A DNA stretch of 64,000 bases, taken from Isochrysis galbana (Eukaryota; Haptophyta; Isochrysidales; Isochrysidaceae). The notes under the pieces were generated by a model. That model made no database searches. It had not been told where the DNA came from and was given only the letters and a program-made list of their open reading frames with translations. This document shows positions 23,037-33,520 of this stretch, piece by piece (position 1 is the stretch's first letter; the number at the start of each line of letters is the position of its first letter). The position numbers were made by a program, and so were the translations under genes. Where the stretch lies: positions 2,273,028 to 2,337,027 of the forward strand of contig CM030938.1 of the NCBI GenBank assembly GCA_018136815.1. Reading direction: 5' to 3'.

Positions 23037-24442
23037 ATGGCCGACACCTCCTCACCAGAGCTGGCACCTGCGGTCGCCGACGTGCGCTGCGACTCGACCG
23101 ACACCAACATCTGCATCCTCGGCTACGAGGGTCCGCTCGACACTTTTCCCCTTCCCTTACTTCTTCTCCACTCTCCCACGGAGTGACGGCAGTCCATCAA
23201 ACTAGCCGCACCTGCGCACCCTGGGCTCGTTGGGAGGGAACGAGCTAGACGGCCCCGGCCTCGTGAGAGAGTTGTGGGACTGGCATGACAGAGTCTAGGG
23301 AGCCGCGGGTCGTTAGTCTGAGTGATTTGCATCCCTTGCAGGCAAGACGAAAATTGCACTCAAGTACACAGGCTCGGATGGTCTTGATGGTCTCAAAGCA
23401 AGGGTAGACAGCCCCTTGCCAATTCAGCCGCTGGCACTCCATTGCGATGGATTCACAGCTCAAACCTGTGCTCCGTGCTCCTCTCTCCGACAGATCTCGG
23501 ATTCCGAAGTGCACTTTTGCCTTTTGCGAATCGTCACTGGCGATCAGGAGACAAAGCGGGTGAAGTTTGTCTACATTACGTACACCGGTCCGTCCGTCCT
23601 GGGCATTGCCAAGGGTCGTGCAGGAGCGCATCGGACGGATGTGGAGAAGCTTATTGGACAATCTCACCTGAACTTCCAAACAGACGATGTTGACGATCTA
23701 GACGATGTATGCTCCGACACAGACTAGCTTGCATATCTGCACACGGCTTCCTCTGATCCACAACGCCATGAGAGAGCGGATGCCGTCGGGTTTGTCAGCT
23801 TCTCTGACCGTCTGTGCGGGTCACCCGCCATAGGCCGCGATCAAGGATAAGCTGCTTAAGGCTGCCGGCGCCAATTATGACCTCGGCTCCAATTCAGCAG
23901 GGTACTCCACTAATGCAGGAAGTGAGCATTTTGACGTCTCATGTCATTAGATGGCGCCGCGTGAGGCTTTGTAGTACACCTCGCGAGTGATCACAGCCAT
24001 CTCCCCCTGGCACTCACCCCTCGCAGGCATAAAGGCGCATGCCGCAAACAATTATAAGACGCTTGAAAAGGAATCCAACATTGGCCCCATCATCTTCAAT
24101 GACAAGGTGCGCACATCGACGCACGCGTGGGTGTGGGCCATGTTTGCAGGGCGTCATTTCCTCTGAGCCGATGTGTAGTCCATATGTGTGCGTCAAGTCT
24201 CATGCGCAGTGCAATGAGCCTCGTCTCCATGCTCCTACGAGGCGCCTGGATCACAATTGCGGCATTCGCCTGATTTTCTTTGAAAATCCATGCCTATCCC
24301 GTTTGTACCTTAACAGCCGTTGCCAAAGGAGACGCCCGTCGATCTTGCGGGGCGCCCGATGGTGGCTCCTTCCGCGGCGGCGAAGGCTAACATCGTGATG
24401 AATTCTGAGTATCTGCATAAGAAGCCCGTCGCCGCCGAGTGA
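23037..24442 (+). CDS. Coactosin-like ADF-H domain protein with C-terminal extension
   Basis: Actin-filament-binding protein of the ADF/cofilin superfamily, coactosin branch. Six exons, total 663 nt (220 residues): 23037-23130, 23342-23403, 23494-23706, 23834-23921, 24027-24106, 24317-24442. Exons 1-4 carry the ADF-H fold: NICILGYEGKTKIALKYTGS, then VKFVYITYTGPSVLGIAKGR (the coactosin-type core strand) and HRTDVEKLIGQSHLNFQ. Exon 4 has the coactosin hallmark AIKDKLLKAAGANYD. Exons 5-6 add about 70 residues (YKTLEKESNIGPIIFNDK...) that ordinary coactosins, usually about 140 residues, lack. A C18 run lies at 22897-22914 in the leader. The ATG at 23037 is in a good context (TTTCCATGG). No disrupted motif was seen. 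Confidence 0.85.
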
Positions 24443-24884
24443 GCCACTTGTGCAGGGGGTCACGAGCGAGCCACTTGTGCAGAAAGTCGTATTGCAAGTC
24501 TTCAGAGCATATCTACCATCTAGCATCCCATGAAGATAGGAATATGCACGCTGATGCGTGCTCAGGTGCGTAATTATTGCGTCATTCAGTGTGGTCGCAT
24601 CATTTCTGCTTGAACGAATCGGAGTGGACAGGGCTCAGATGATGTGACGGGTGGACGCCGTTTCTAAACATGCCAAGTAACGACGCCACTCCATCGGATG
24701 CTGGTCGGTGTACCCTTGCTGCTTTAGACAAATGTTGCACGAGTACGTAGTAGTAATTTATTATCACTGACCTATTATAGGTCTGCATATAAGTATACGC
24801 TCTTCTGCCAACTCTCCTTCTCGGTTGCCTCGCACTCGTTTGTCGTTTGATAAATGCGCGAGTAAGGCGAACGGTCCGATTCAG
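24443..24884. other. Intergenic; short direct repeat only
   Basis: Starts with two copies of GAGCCACTTGTGCAG near 24441-24481, just after the coactosin stop. Nothing else recognised. Confidence 0.5.
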
Positions 24885-25157
24885 CAAAAAAAACATCTGA
24901 AGATTCCGGGCTAACACCTACTGGGTCCAGGTACCTCTACCTCTCTACCGACGCATCGCCCTTAATCCTTACTTCCCGTCTCCCATCTCTCCACCTCTTC
25001 CCTCCCTCCCCTTCATTCCTTTTTCTTCGGTATCCGGGGTCCGGCCCAGGTGCACTACCTTGGACCTAGTTTTGAGTGTGGAATCTGGGCGGGCCTTTGG
25101 AGCATAGAGGTTGTGCAGGGTCGCGCGCGCGGCGAGACTATTGAGAAGTTTTTTTCC
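24885..25157. mobile_element. Two abutting LINE 3' ends in opposite orientation
   Basis: 24885-25100 is the 3' end of a minus-strand LINE: plus-strand AAAAAAAACATCTGAAGATTC followed by the same sequence seen at 10.2, 28.9 and 42.8 kb. 25110-25157 is the other 3'-end type on the plus strand (GCGCGCGGCGAGACTATTGAGAAG plus seven T). Both tails are T-rich on the coding strand. Neither has coding sequence left. Confidence 0.75.
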
Positions 25158-25871
25158 CCATAGCAATGGCAGTCTTCCTGCTCGTGTTGAGCGAGTTGTG
25201 GAGACCATGGCGGCCCAGGATCGAGGATGACCTTTCCGCGTGATGGCGTGATGGCGCCCAGGGGCCGGGGGATTCGTCGAGGATCATCCTGCCCGGCGCC
25301 GTGGTGCAGAGCGGATGGCCGTTGCTTTCGTCGCACGACCCCCACAGCCCTAGAAGTAAGAGCTGAGGGGTGCTTGGAGTGATTCGATGTGGTAAAGTGT
25401 CCTTCCCACCCTTGAACTGGTGAATGCTTGCGGCTTGCGGATCTGGATATGGCATTAGTGGCCACCACTGAAGAATTTGTGTAGACTGACCATATTGTCC
25501 AGGTCCAACCAGTTGCGGGAACGCCGGCAGCCACAAATTCGAAGGAAAGATTTTCATCGAATTCGTCGAGTCCATTCGATGATGTGTTGCACCCTTGACC
25601 CTTGACCCTTGAGCGTGCCGCGTGCGGGCTGGTGTCAGGAGATTGCGGTGACCTCTCGGCGGGGGTACAACGTACAACGTTAGAACTTATAGCGTCGTAT
25701 GACATCTTGTTAGCTAGCATTCCTAGCCACATACACCGGACGAGCCATGCGCCAACCGCGCACACCCCAATCGCGGGGGAGGGGCTCCGTTGCCGTGTTG
25801 CCGTCGAAGGGCTATGGTCCCACAGCACTAAGGTTATACTAACATACTACCAACAATAAAACTCTGACGAA
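25158..25871 (-). repeat. Long copy of the triple-hairpin repeat
   Basis: Minus strand from 25871 (CGTCAGAGTTTTATTGTTG) through three hairpins to about 25160. It matches 55041-55640 (plus) over most of its length. The hairpin core (25778-25713) has arms CCCC/GGGG, TGCGC/GCGCA and GCTAG/CTAGC. The remaining 500 bp are open in parts of several frames but broken between copies, so coding is not supported. The element starts about 70 nt from the start codon of the acyltransferase-3 gene, which is transcribed away from it. Confidence 0.85.
25713..25778 (-). promoter_or_regulatory. Triple-hairpin core, copy 1
   Basis: Three consecutive short hairpins on the minus strand: CCCC-GCGATT-GGGG (25778-25765), TGCGC-GGTTG-GCGCA (25762-25748), GCTAG-GAATG-CTAGC (25727-25713). 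Conserved in four copies, all beside start codons. A structured RNA or divergent promoter module is possible; neither is proven. Confidence 0.6.
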
Positions 25872-25940
25872 AACACTGACCCGGCGTCTCCGAGGGCCTC
25901 CCCCCCCCCCCCGCCTCCTCCCTGAGCTCCGTCGCGCGGG

Positions 25941-28613
25941 ATGAGGGCGTTGGTTGCGGCGCTTGCGCTGCTTCTCTGCACACGCGCCACCGCCCGCCCA
26001 CACCCGCAGCTTGATTGTCTCAGCTGGTGCCTCTCACCGCTGCTCGGCAGCGCGGCGGACCTCCTTCCGCCCAACGCTCGGCCTCTGGAGAAGGAGTCGT
26101 TGGACGCCAAGATCCGTGCAGCATCGGGCACGCGGCTGAGTGACCTGGGCAACTACCTTCAGTGCATACGCATTGCCAACCAGAGTGCTCTCATCGAGCC
26201 GGGCACGCAGGACATGCAGCTCGCAGCACGATACGCTCTTGTGCAATTCTCGGTAGACGTCGCCGTGCATACCACGCCTACGGCGTCGACCGCAACGTAC
26301 TTTGGGTGTTGCGTACCTTCGGAGTGCTCTTCTGAACTCATCGAAGGCGGCTTCACGCACGAGCTCCCTCGCCTTCTCGAGAGGGCAAGTGAAACCCTCA
26401 CGGCCACACTAGCGCAATTATCGACTCTCGCCGGAGCAGCTTCTCGCGTCGATTCCAATGCATCATTCCGCACTGCTGAGGAGCAGCTCCAGGTGGAGGC
26501 ATCGCGTGCGAACGCATCGGGGATGCGATTGATCGCGAACGCATTTGCAGCTGCCGCCGCGGCTGCCCATGTCGCCGCTGAGATTGATGCCGGGCTGAAG
26601 CTCGCAGAGTCTCTTGCACAGAGCGCCAATGCCACCCAAGCCGAGGCTGCGCTGCGATTAGCCGACATGGCACTCTTGCATGGCCCGGGTCATGGCTGGC
26701 ACTCGTCGATCGCTGCGCTGCACACACTTCTCGACCATAAACGCTTGTCGCTCGAGGCCACAACTGCAAGCCTGAAGACTCTCCTTCAGATGGTCAATGG
26801 AACTCGGTTCTTGGTGACGGTTGGAACACAGCGGAAACCCCTCTCCTTAGTTGGCATCGTCTTGCTGTTTATACTTGGGGCGCTAGTTCTGACTGCAACA
26901 GTGGCAACGATGGTTGACGCGCACGAGTCGCGCGACGGCAGAAATGCCTGTGCAGAGTTGGGTGTCTCGCCTTTGATTGCGGCAAGAGAGCAGGTGGAGA
27001 GTGCGGATGGGGGGCAAACTTCAGATGCAAGTGCGGCTAGTGTGCCCAACGGGGACAGTGATGGCAGCTGCGGTCAACACGTTGAGGCTCACATGTCGAC
27101 AACCCACACAGCGATCCGGACGGAAGAGTCCCTCTCTCGTGCGCTGCTGCATTGCTTCTCCCTACGTCGTAATTGCAGATCGTTGTGCTCACTGCGACCT
27201 GATGACACGATGGGATGCCTTGATGGCATGCGCTCGCTCTCCATGGCATGGGTGGTCTTTGGCCACACTCTCGTGTATGCCATCGGCCCAGGGGGTATGC
27301 AGTACGCTGCTGAGCTCCTCCCAAAGGGGTGGGCCGATGGGGTCCCTAAGGGTGTTTTGGCTGGCATCTCCGTCCCACCCGAGGGGGGTCGCATCTCGCG
27401 CATGTCATATCAACTTCTCCCTGCCGCCTTCTTCGCGGTCGATACCTTCTTTTGGATGTCAGGGGTGCTCACTGCACTTGCTCTGATTAAGCAGATGCGC
27501 CATCGGGGCCTCGCGTGGGCTCGCTTGTACCCCATTTACGCTCTAGGCCGGTGGTTGCGTTTGACACCATTGGTTGCCGTGACCATTGGCACATCGATCG
27601 GCCTTCTACCTTCTCTCGGTGACGGGCCTCTTTACGAGATGACCTCCCGGGAAGGCGAGGCGTGTGCTGCAGGTGGGTGGTGGGTGGACTTGTTGTACGC
27701 ACAGAATCTCGTCAGTCTGGCAGACTCTAATTCGAAGCTCGGTGGGTGTGAGCGCCACATGTGGTACTTGGCAAACGACATGCAATTTTACTTGTTTGCT
27801 CCCGTCGTCGTCTTCCCCTTCCTTCGTTGGCGCCGCCTAGGCTGGTCGTTCCTAGGCACCTTGCTGCTCGGATCGACAGTGGCCAATGCCGTCATTTCCG
27901 CGACGAACCACTACGCTGCCTCACCGCTCTTCGACATGACCTACTTTACCCGCGTTTACATCCAGCCATGGACGCGTGCGCAGCCATTTCTCGTTGGCGT
28001 CGGCTTTGCCATGCTTTGGGATTACCGGCAAGAAGAGCGTGCCCAATTGAAGCGACGGGAAGGACTCCTCGGCAACGCATTCTCGGATCGCGTTGCGGGC
28101 AGTGTCGACGTCAGAGGCGGCCACAACGGCACTGCAAGGGTGATGGCCTCGAGGAAAATGTCCACGTTGTTATGTGCCTTTGCTGCAGTAGTGATGCTTC
28201 TCACCGCCTTTGGGACATATGGCTTGTACCAGAGCCTTCCATCGAGTTGGGGGGATGCCCAAAATGTAGCCTACATCTCCTTTTCTCGATTGGGATGGGC
28301 AGTCGCACTCTCCGCAATCGGGTACGTGTGCTTTACGAAACGGGCGCCGCTAACCAACGCTGTCTTGAGTTGGTGGCCGTTCCAACTTTGGGGTAAGCTT
28401 GCTTTCGGCATCTACGTCATCCATCCTTTACTCATGACAGCACTCTACTACGGAGAAACACGCCCCATTGCTTTCTCGGACGCATGGTATGCGGCTGCCT
28501 TTACCACGAACCTCCTTTGGGCTTCGGCACTAGCGCTGTGTTTGTGGCTCTTTGTGGAGAAGCCCTCAGCCAATGTGGTCGCATTGATCTTCGCAAAGTG
28601 CGTAGGAGACTAA
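25941..28613 (+). CDS. NRF-6-type acyltransferase 3 family membrane protein
   Basis: Integral membrane acyltransferase of the acyltransferase-3 family fused to an N-terminal NRF (nose resistant to fluoxetine) domain, a layout known from animal NRF-6 proteins. Intronless, 890 residues. A signal peptide (residues 1-18) is followed by a Cys-containing lumenal or extracellular domain to about 200 (LDCLSWC, YLQCIRIA, YFGCCVPSEC) and an Ala-rich helical stretch. A membrane segment lies at about 294-317 (LVGIVLLFILGALVLTATVA). The acyltransferase domain starts with DGMRSLSMAWVVFGHTL (about 427, with the family His) and continues through FFAVDTFFWMSG, YALGRWLRLTPL, MWYLANDMQFYLFAP and WGKLAFGIYVIHPLLM to LWLFVEKP near the C-terminus. 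The transferred acyl group and substrate are not evident. The leader has a C13 run (25900-25912) and a triple-hairpin repeat just upstream. Confidence 0.9.
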   Translation: MRALVAALALLLCTRATARPHPQLDCLSWCLSPLLGSAADLLPPNARPLEKESLDAKIRAASGTRLSDLGNYLQCIRIANQSALIEPGTQDMQLAARYALVQFSVDVAVHTTPTASTATYFGCCVPSECSSELIEGGFTHELPRLLERASETLTATLAQLSTLAGAASRVDSNASFRTAEEQLQVEASRANASGMRLIANAFAAAAAAAHVAAEIDAGLKLAESLAQSANATQAEAALRLADMALLHGPGHGWHSSIAALHTLLDHKRLSLEATTASLKTLLQMVNGTRFLVTVGTQRKPLSLVGIVLLFILGALVLTATVATMVDAHESRDGRNACAELGVSPLIAAREQVESADGGQTSDASAASVPNGDSDGSCGQHVEAHMSTTHTAIRTEESLSRALLHCFSLRRNCRSLCSLRPDDTMGCLDGMRSLSMAWVVFGHTLVYAIGPGGMQYAAELLPKGWADGVPKGVLAGISVPPEGGRISRMSYQLLPAAFFAVDTFFWMSGVLTALALIKQMRHRGLAWARLYPIYALGRWLRLTPLVAVTIGTSIGLLPSLGDGPLYEMTSREGEACAAGGWWVDLLYAQNLVSLADSNSKLGGCERHMWYLANDMQFYLFAPVVVFPFLRWRRLGWSFLGTLLLGSTVANAVISATNHYAASPLFDMTYFTRVYIQPWTRAQPFLVGVGFAMLWDYRQEERAQLKRREGLLGNAFSDRVAGSVDVRGGHNGTARVMASRKMSTLLCAFAAVVMLLTAFGTYGLYQSLPSSWGDAQNVAYISFSRLGWAVALSAIGYVCFTKRAPLTNAVLSWWPFQLWGKLAFGIYVIHPLLMTALYYGETRPIAFSDAWYAAAFTTNLLWASALALCLWLFVEKPSANVVALIFAKCVGD

Positions 28614-28846
28614 CTGTTTGACGACAGCATAGAGGAGAAGCCGTGCAGTATGCGGGAGGAAGAGCAAACGCTCCAAGTGCTTTAGACCTCCATTGTGCCG
28701 GCGGGGAAGTGGCAATAACAAAAGTCCCATCCATAGGCGCGCTACAAGCACTCGCAAGCGCCGGTGCTAAGCTCTAAGTCCAGGGATGATGACTTTCATG
28801 CCCACCGCGCCCACTCTCGCAGAGCCCTCTTACAGCCCATCCAAAA
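28614..28846. other. Intergenic
   Basis: Downstream flank of the acyltransferase gene. Nothing recognised. Confidence 0.5.
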
Positions 28847-29486
28847 AAATTTATCTGAAGGTTTTGGGCTACACACCTACCAGACGCCCGGCACCTACTA
28901 CCGTTCCGCCGCCACTGCCCTTAATTTCCTTTCGCTCCACCTCCTCCCCTTCCCCCCTCGTTCCTTTTTCTTTGGTTTCCGGGGTGCGGCCCGGGTGCAC
29001 TACCATGGGCCTGGTTTGGATTGTGGGTTGTGGTTAGGCTTTTTGGTGTTGGTTCGTCGATTTTTTGGGTAGTCTAAGCGGGTCTACTATTGGTTTTAGT
29101 GTTGACGTGTCTCTCAGGTCGGGTGAGTATCCGGGTGCTCTGGGCGTGTGCGTATTTTGCGTGCCGTGTAGTTATTATTCGATTATGATTTTAGTCCCCG
29201 ACTGTTGGGTCCGGTGTCTGGGTTGGGTGTTGCTTTTCTATTCTATATTCTACCCCCAATTTCGAGGCTAGCCCCCGTTATTCTGCGCTTGGGAAAAGTT
29301 CGTTGTGTTTGTCCGTTGTGTATGTAAAAGTTTCACGGAACCTAGTCAAGCATCAAGCATGACTTCTTAAGTAAGAGTCCTGAATCTAGCAATAGGGCGG
29401 GGATGCCTAGGCGTATCTATGAGGGAAGGTGACATAATACTCCTATATAAGAAAGGCGACACGCGGGACCTTAGGAACTATAGACC
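28847..29486. mobile_element. LINE 3' end (minus) and a reverse-transcriptase scrap (plus)
   Basis: 28847-29040 is a minus-strand LINE 3' end: plus-strand A7 followed by TTTATCTGAAGG and the family 3' region. 29419-29486 on the plus strand encodes GDIILLYKKGDTRDLRNYRP, the start of a LINE reverse transcriptase, cut off at 29487 by the next element. The 29050-29410 stretch between them is unassigned. Confidence 0.65.
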
Positions 29487-30180
29487 TAAAAAAAACTTCT
29501 TAATAGTCTCGCCGCGCGCGCGACCCTGCACAGCTTCTATGCAGCCACGCCCGCTTCCCTTATCCCCCCTCCACCTGCCTTGCGGCTCGTCCCCTCGTGC
29601 TCTACCTAGGGGCTGGGTGCAGTAGGTTTCCGGTGGCAGGCGGTGTGTACCGATACCCGATGGCTTTCCTCGCTACTTCTTCTTGCGCCATCTACCGGTT
29701 GTTGCATGTTGTCCTCTAGGTGTTGAGTGTCGGGAGCCTGTAGTCCAGAGTAGCTATGGGCATCTGTCCGGTAGGGCGTGGGTCTCGGCGGGCCTCTTAC
29801 AGTTCAGGCTAGCCGCTCCGCTATGTTGAGCGCTTGAGCTATTAGGGACAGGTTCGTATTCATGACTAGAGCTCCTTTGTCGTTATTCGTAAAGATGGGG
29901 GCGCTGAGTTTAGGGGTGGGGAGGGGAAAAATCGACTTTTCAGAATTGGGCCCAATTGGCCTTATGATGGCATGGGACACTTTGTTGTGATGGTAGGAAT
30001 GCACCTTCCAAGTCTCAGCTTCTAGTTCTTTCGCGCGCGCGCGCTCTGACGGGCGAAAAATCTCATTTTTTGGTCGGGTGCAATCGACGGGCCCGCTCAG
30101 TTGAGCGTTGCCACTTTGGCGATCGCTTGAAAGCCGCTCATGGTCGCCAACCGGCGTTTTTTTTGCTGGTTGGGTACCGG
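29487..30180 (-). mobile_element. LINE C-terminal/3' fragment inserted into the reverse-transcriptase scrap
   Basis: Minus-strand coding from about 30150 to 29804 gives ERARAKELEAETWKVHSYHH, then PIFTNNDKGALVMNTNLSL and NIAERLA and a stop. The 3' region ends GCGGCGAGACTATTAAGAAG plus oligo(T) at 29487. The same protein segments occur at 11.98-12.14 kb and, in part, 47.9 kb. It sits directly against the RT scrap, so it was a nested insertion. Confidence 0.75.
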
Positions 30181-30709
30181 TGGTTATGGTGGGGTTGAGA
30201 CACGAGCTAGCTGCCCATAATTTGAACGTATATCTACATTCTTTTACATACCCCCAACGCAATACACACAGACACACGTTGGGCCGTCGGACCAGCAGTA
30301 CAAAAATGAGTCGCCGGGACATCACACCGCCAATCAACCGCCGATACCGGTGAATTCAGCCCCAAATACATGTACAAAACAAGGCAGCGTCCAGCCTGTG
30401 CCATATCTCGACGAATAACGCGCGCCACGGCCTGAATTTTGCAGGCGCTGTGGGCACGCGTGAGCGCCAAAGAGCCAACCCCGCAGGGAGGCCATTGGCG
30501 ATCGCGCATGCTGAATATCGAGGGCTGGGAGCACTTTACCAACCAAAACACGATCGACCACGCGCGATCTACCCCCTCCAAGCGCGCCCGTACCCCCCAC
30601 CAGCACTGGCCGCCTTCACATCGCAAGCCCCAACAGAGCGCTTGGCACTCTGGGATCCCTGCGCGGTCGCGAGCGCGGCCGACGCCGTCGAGATCGACGC
30701 AGATGCTTC
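30181..30709. other. Intergenic, nothing recognised
   Basis: No family match. It runs into a retroposon right half at about 30710. Confidence 0.4.
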
Positions 30710-31020
30710 TGGGGGAGCTGTGCGCCCACCGGAAAATCGGTAAGTCTCGCGCCTGTTTACAGGATAAGACGAGACAGAGTCGGCCGCCCACTCGGAGACA
30801 CAGGAGGAAGGGGGGCAAAGATCACCGGGGGGTGGCGCGGGCCACCGGACCATATCTAAGCCCTCCACCCCAATCCCCCTAGTAGTGTACGGGGGGAGCC
30901 GCCTGATGGCGGGGGGAGAAGGGCCGGGGAATGGGGGTGTAGAGAGTATGCTACGTGCTACTTGTAGTGGGTAGTGGTTCCATTCGCCGCGAGTGCGGTA
31001 AGAATATTAAAAGGTTTTAT
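30710..31020 (+). repeat. Right part of the hairpin-rich retroposon
   Basis: Closely matches 3570-3845: AAAATCGGTAAGTCTCGCGC, the CCACCGGACCATATCTAAG block, the GTACGGGGGGAGCCGCC block and the terminus GCGGTAAGAATATTAAAAGG plus T. The left, hairpin-rich part is absent (5' truncation). Confidence 0.85.
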
Positions 31021-31037
31021 AGGGCTTTCAGGCTGCC

Positions 31038-31216
31038 TGGCGTCGGCGAGTTCGGGTATGCGAAGAGTCTGTCTTTGGTCTTCTTTCTGGGGTAGTGTAC
31101 GGGGGGAGTCGCCTTATGCTGATGGCGGGGGGGAAAGGGCCAAGGGAGTGGGGATGTAGAAACCTTGCAGCGTTAACGTAGTGGGTCCACGGCCGCATGT
31201 GCGGTAAGAATATCAT
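31038..31216. repeat. LINE scrap followed by another retroposon right end
   Basis: 31038-31086 read on the minus strand encodes KDRLFAYPNSPTPGSLKAL, matching the LINE at 11.77 kb. 31088-31216 (plus) repeats the retroposon right end (GTACGGGGGGAGTCGCC to GCGGTAAGAATATCATATGG). Confidence 0.7.
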
Positions 31217-31434
31217 ATGGTTTCAAATATCGAATATCGCAATATGCATGCGCCTCCATAGTCGATGCAAAGCTTGTGGCTTGTGATGTTCAATGTCAAG
31301 ACGGTTGGCACAATACCACAATGCAATACTACGCAAGGAGAACACTATACCTTTCACAATCTTGTAACGACCCTGAGGGCTGGTCGCGGATTCTCGGCAA
31401 TAATTTAAGCTTGTATTGACCTTGGATCTTTGTT
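31217..31434. other. Short intergenic stretch, 3' flank of the fibrillin gene
   Basis: Probably contains the fibrillin 3' untranslated region. Nothing else seen. Confidence 0.4.
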
Positions 31435-32458
31435 TCACAACCGTTGGTGAACAAAAATAGACCCAACAATGACTGGATCGCCCGCAACCACTCGAGAGAT
31501 GCGCAGGTCACCTATTTGGCAAGGATTGACACAGGCAGATTGCCTCAATACCATTGGTGATCATAGGCAATGTGCTCTACTGGAAAAAAGGTGCTCTACT
31601 GGGAAAAAAACGAGACCGTTGTGGATTGTTTTGATTTTGGCTTTGTGGCAATGAGATGCAATCGTGCGATTGGAGGCTGGCAGCAACCAAGAGCGACTTG
31701 GGAAAATGGAGCTACGCACCAGGAGATCCACTCTCTTCGAGGTAAGAAATTTCGTAGCGATTGCGCGGTGCAACCTGAGCCTGCGCGGTACGAGCGTTCA
31801 AAGCGCGGAACTCAGCATCTGAGCCCGCCTCAACCAACATTCGCCCATCACCACTGCCACCTGAGGTTCCGGGAAGTAGCTCGAGACGAAACGGTGGAAA
31901 GATTTCGAGGGTTCTACCGTCTGCTGGATCAGGTCTTGCCGAGGAGGACAAGCGCACGACAGGGAGGAGAGGCACAGGGAAGTCGAGCAGCTGGGCGATG
32001 CGCCCCTCCCCACACCCTGCAGCTTCAGCAGCAGAGCCGAGCAACTGGAGTGACTCTGGCCGTATTGGGCGAGGGAGGTTGAGGAGCGGGCTGAAGGCGT
32101 CGGCATGTCCGGACCATAGGAGCTGCCAGCGGCCAGCGAGCGCGGCAGAGGTGGCGCCGCGCCCTCTTGATGGGTCGAGCGGTGTGAGCTGCTCTACCGC
32201 TGCGGCGACGGCCACATCGTCATTCGGTGGGCTGGTAGCCAGCAGGGCGAGTAGCGCAGCACGAGGATCCTGATCCGGCTGACTGGCAAAGGCAGGCGCA
32301 GTGAATGAGACTGCCGCTGCGGGCGTCAGCTGCAGCGCCGCTCGCCGGCTGAAGAGGCTTACGGTGCTTAGCAGCGCGAGCCACAGCATCGGCGCCCCCG
32401 TCAGCTTCTCGGACCGAGGAAGGAAACCGTTAGAACTTAGAACTTCAACGTAAAGCAT
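31435..32458 (-). CDS. Plastid-lumen PAP/fibrillin family protein
   Basis: Plastid lipid-associated (PAP/fibrillin) protein, a lipocalin-like fold that binds lipids or quinones at thylakoids. Two exons: 32458-31720 and 31511-31435. The short second exon supplies the family C-terminus DLRISR...GSIFVHQR after the exon-1 end RYEISYLEESGSPG; the junction is in frame with GT-AG borders. Domain start: ALAGRWQLLWSG. The N-terminus carries FSRRAAL followed by a hydrophobic stretch and AFA-S, a twin-arginine thylakoid-lumen signal, so lumenal location is inferred. The start may be the ATG at 32458 (271 residues) or at 32389 (248 residues, MLWLALLSTVSLF); the latter looks more like the start of a signal. 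The sequence just upstream is a triple-hairpin repeat in the same orientation as the gene. Confidence 0.8.
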
Positions 32459-32534
32459 CTTGTTCGGCGCTAAGCGCTAAATAAATAAAGGGAGTACTCT
32501 GTACTTTTATACACCCGACATTTAGAATGGTAGT

Positions 32535-32740
32535 CTTGTAGAGCATCTTGTTGGCTAGCATCCCTAGCCACATACACCGGACGAGCCATGCACCGACCGC
32601 GCACACCCCCATCGCGGGGTAGGGGCTCCGTTGTCCGTTGCCGTTGCCGATGAAGGCTACGGACCACGACACACGACACAGTAATTATTGACAATAACAA
32701 TGAGGCTATACTCGCACAACAAGAAAAACTCTAACGCTCC
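32535..32740 (-). promoter_or_regulatory. Triple-hairpin repeat, copy 2 (short)
   Basis: Minus-strand copy beginning CGTTAGAGTTTTTCTTGTTG at 32740. Hairpins: CCCC-GCGAT-GGGG, TGCGC-GGTCG-GTGCA (one pair changed to G-T) and GGCTAG-GGATG-CTAGCC (32569-32553, stem lengthened by one G-C pair). It ends 75-150 nt upstream of the fibrillin start. Its long 500-bp tail, present at 25.2 and 55.2 kb, is missing. Confidence 0.65.
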
Positions 32741-32844
32741 CCCATCGCCAAAGGCGAAACCCTTGTCCCCAATCATTGCGGCTTCCTAGGAGAGGTACAA
32801 GCTTACCTTTGACCTTTGACAAAGCCTTTGAGGCTGAAACATCA

Positions 32845-33010
32845 ACATCAACTAAGTTTATATACCTTATTTGGTTTTTGGTTCTTGGTTCACCCATGGC
32901 ATGGCCCATGGGCGGGCACGACCCCCCCCCCCCCCCCCCTCCACTCCTCCCCTACCGAGGGGAATAAGGAACCACCCATCCTCCTGGCATGCCTTATGGC
33001 TTGCCAGGAG
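32845..33010 (+). repeat. Left end of the hairpin-rich retroposon
   Basis: AACTAAGTTTATA, the ATGGG/CCCAT and G-run/C-run block, CCTCCCCT-ACCG-AGGGG and TCCTGGCA...TGCCAGGA hairpins follow in the same order as in copy A. The right part is missing, which is unlike the usual 5' truncation. Confidence 0.75.
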
Positions 33011-33520
33011 GGTAAGCTTCGGGTCAGGGGCTTCATGTGTTCATGTGGGACTGCAAACTGACTTTTGAGCTCTGCGAGCACGCCGCAGGCGAGGAGCGAA
33101 GAGAATTTTAACGGTAGAAACGTCTATTTACGCCTAGGTCTACCACTTAACCGATAAATAACGGAGAGCTCCTTTGTCCTTCTTGCTTTTCCGCATCTCT
33201 TCTCTCTTCAAGAGAGAATCTTCTTTCTCTACTAGAAGAGGACGGGGACTCGGAATATGTGTTGTTACTTGTTACGATTCCTGCTTCCTGCCCTCCGCTC
33301 TCGCTCTCGCTCTCTCTCCTCTCTTTCTCTTCACACTTCACACTTCACACCACATGTCGTCGGCAGTGGCAGACGAGTTTCTTTTTTTTTCATGCATCTT
33401 ACTAGAATCAATCGAACGTGTTATTTCTTCACTTCTTCACTGCAACAAGGATTTTTCTCTCCGCGCGACGGCGCAGACCTGCAAAACACATGTTACATAC
33501 ATACCCCCTTCATAATACAT
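33011..33520. other. Intergenic, nothing recognised
   Basis: Includes a CT-rich stretch and short TCACACT repeats near 33330. No gene recognised. Confidence 0.4.

Noticed and set aside
25640..25828. Protein reading of the triple-hairpin repeat (MGVCAVGAWLVRCMWLGMLA)
   Set aside because: Two frames are equally open in the core, the frame is lost after the core in every copy, and base changes preserve hairpins and not codons.
30450..30882. Arg/Pro-rich plus-strand frames
   Set aside because: They run from unassigned sequence into the non-coding retroposon right half and do not match between copies.
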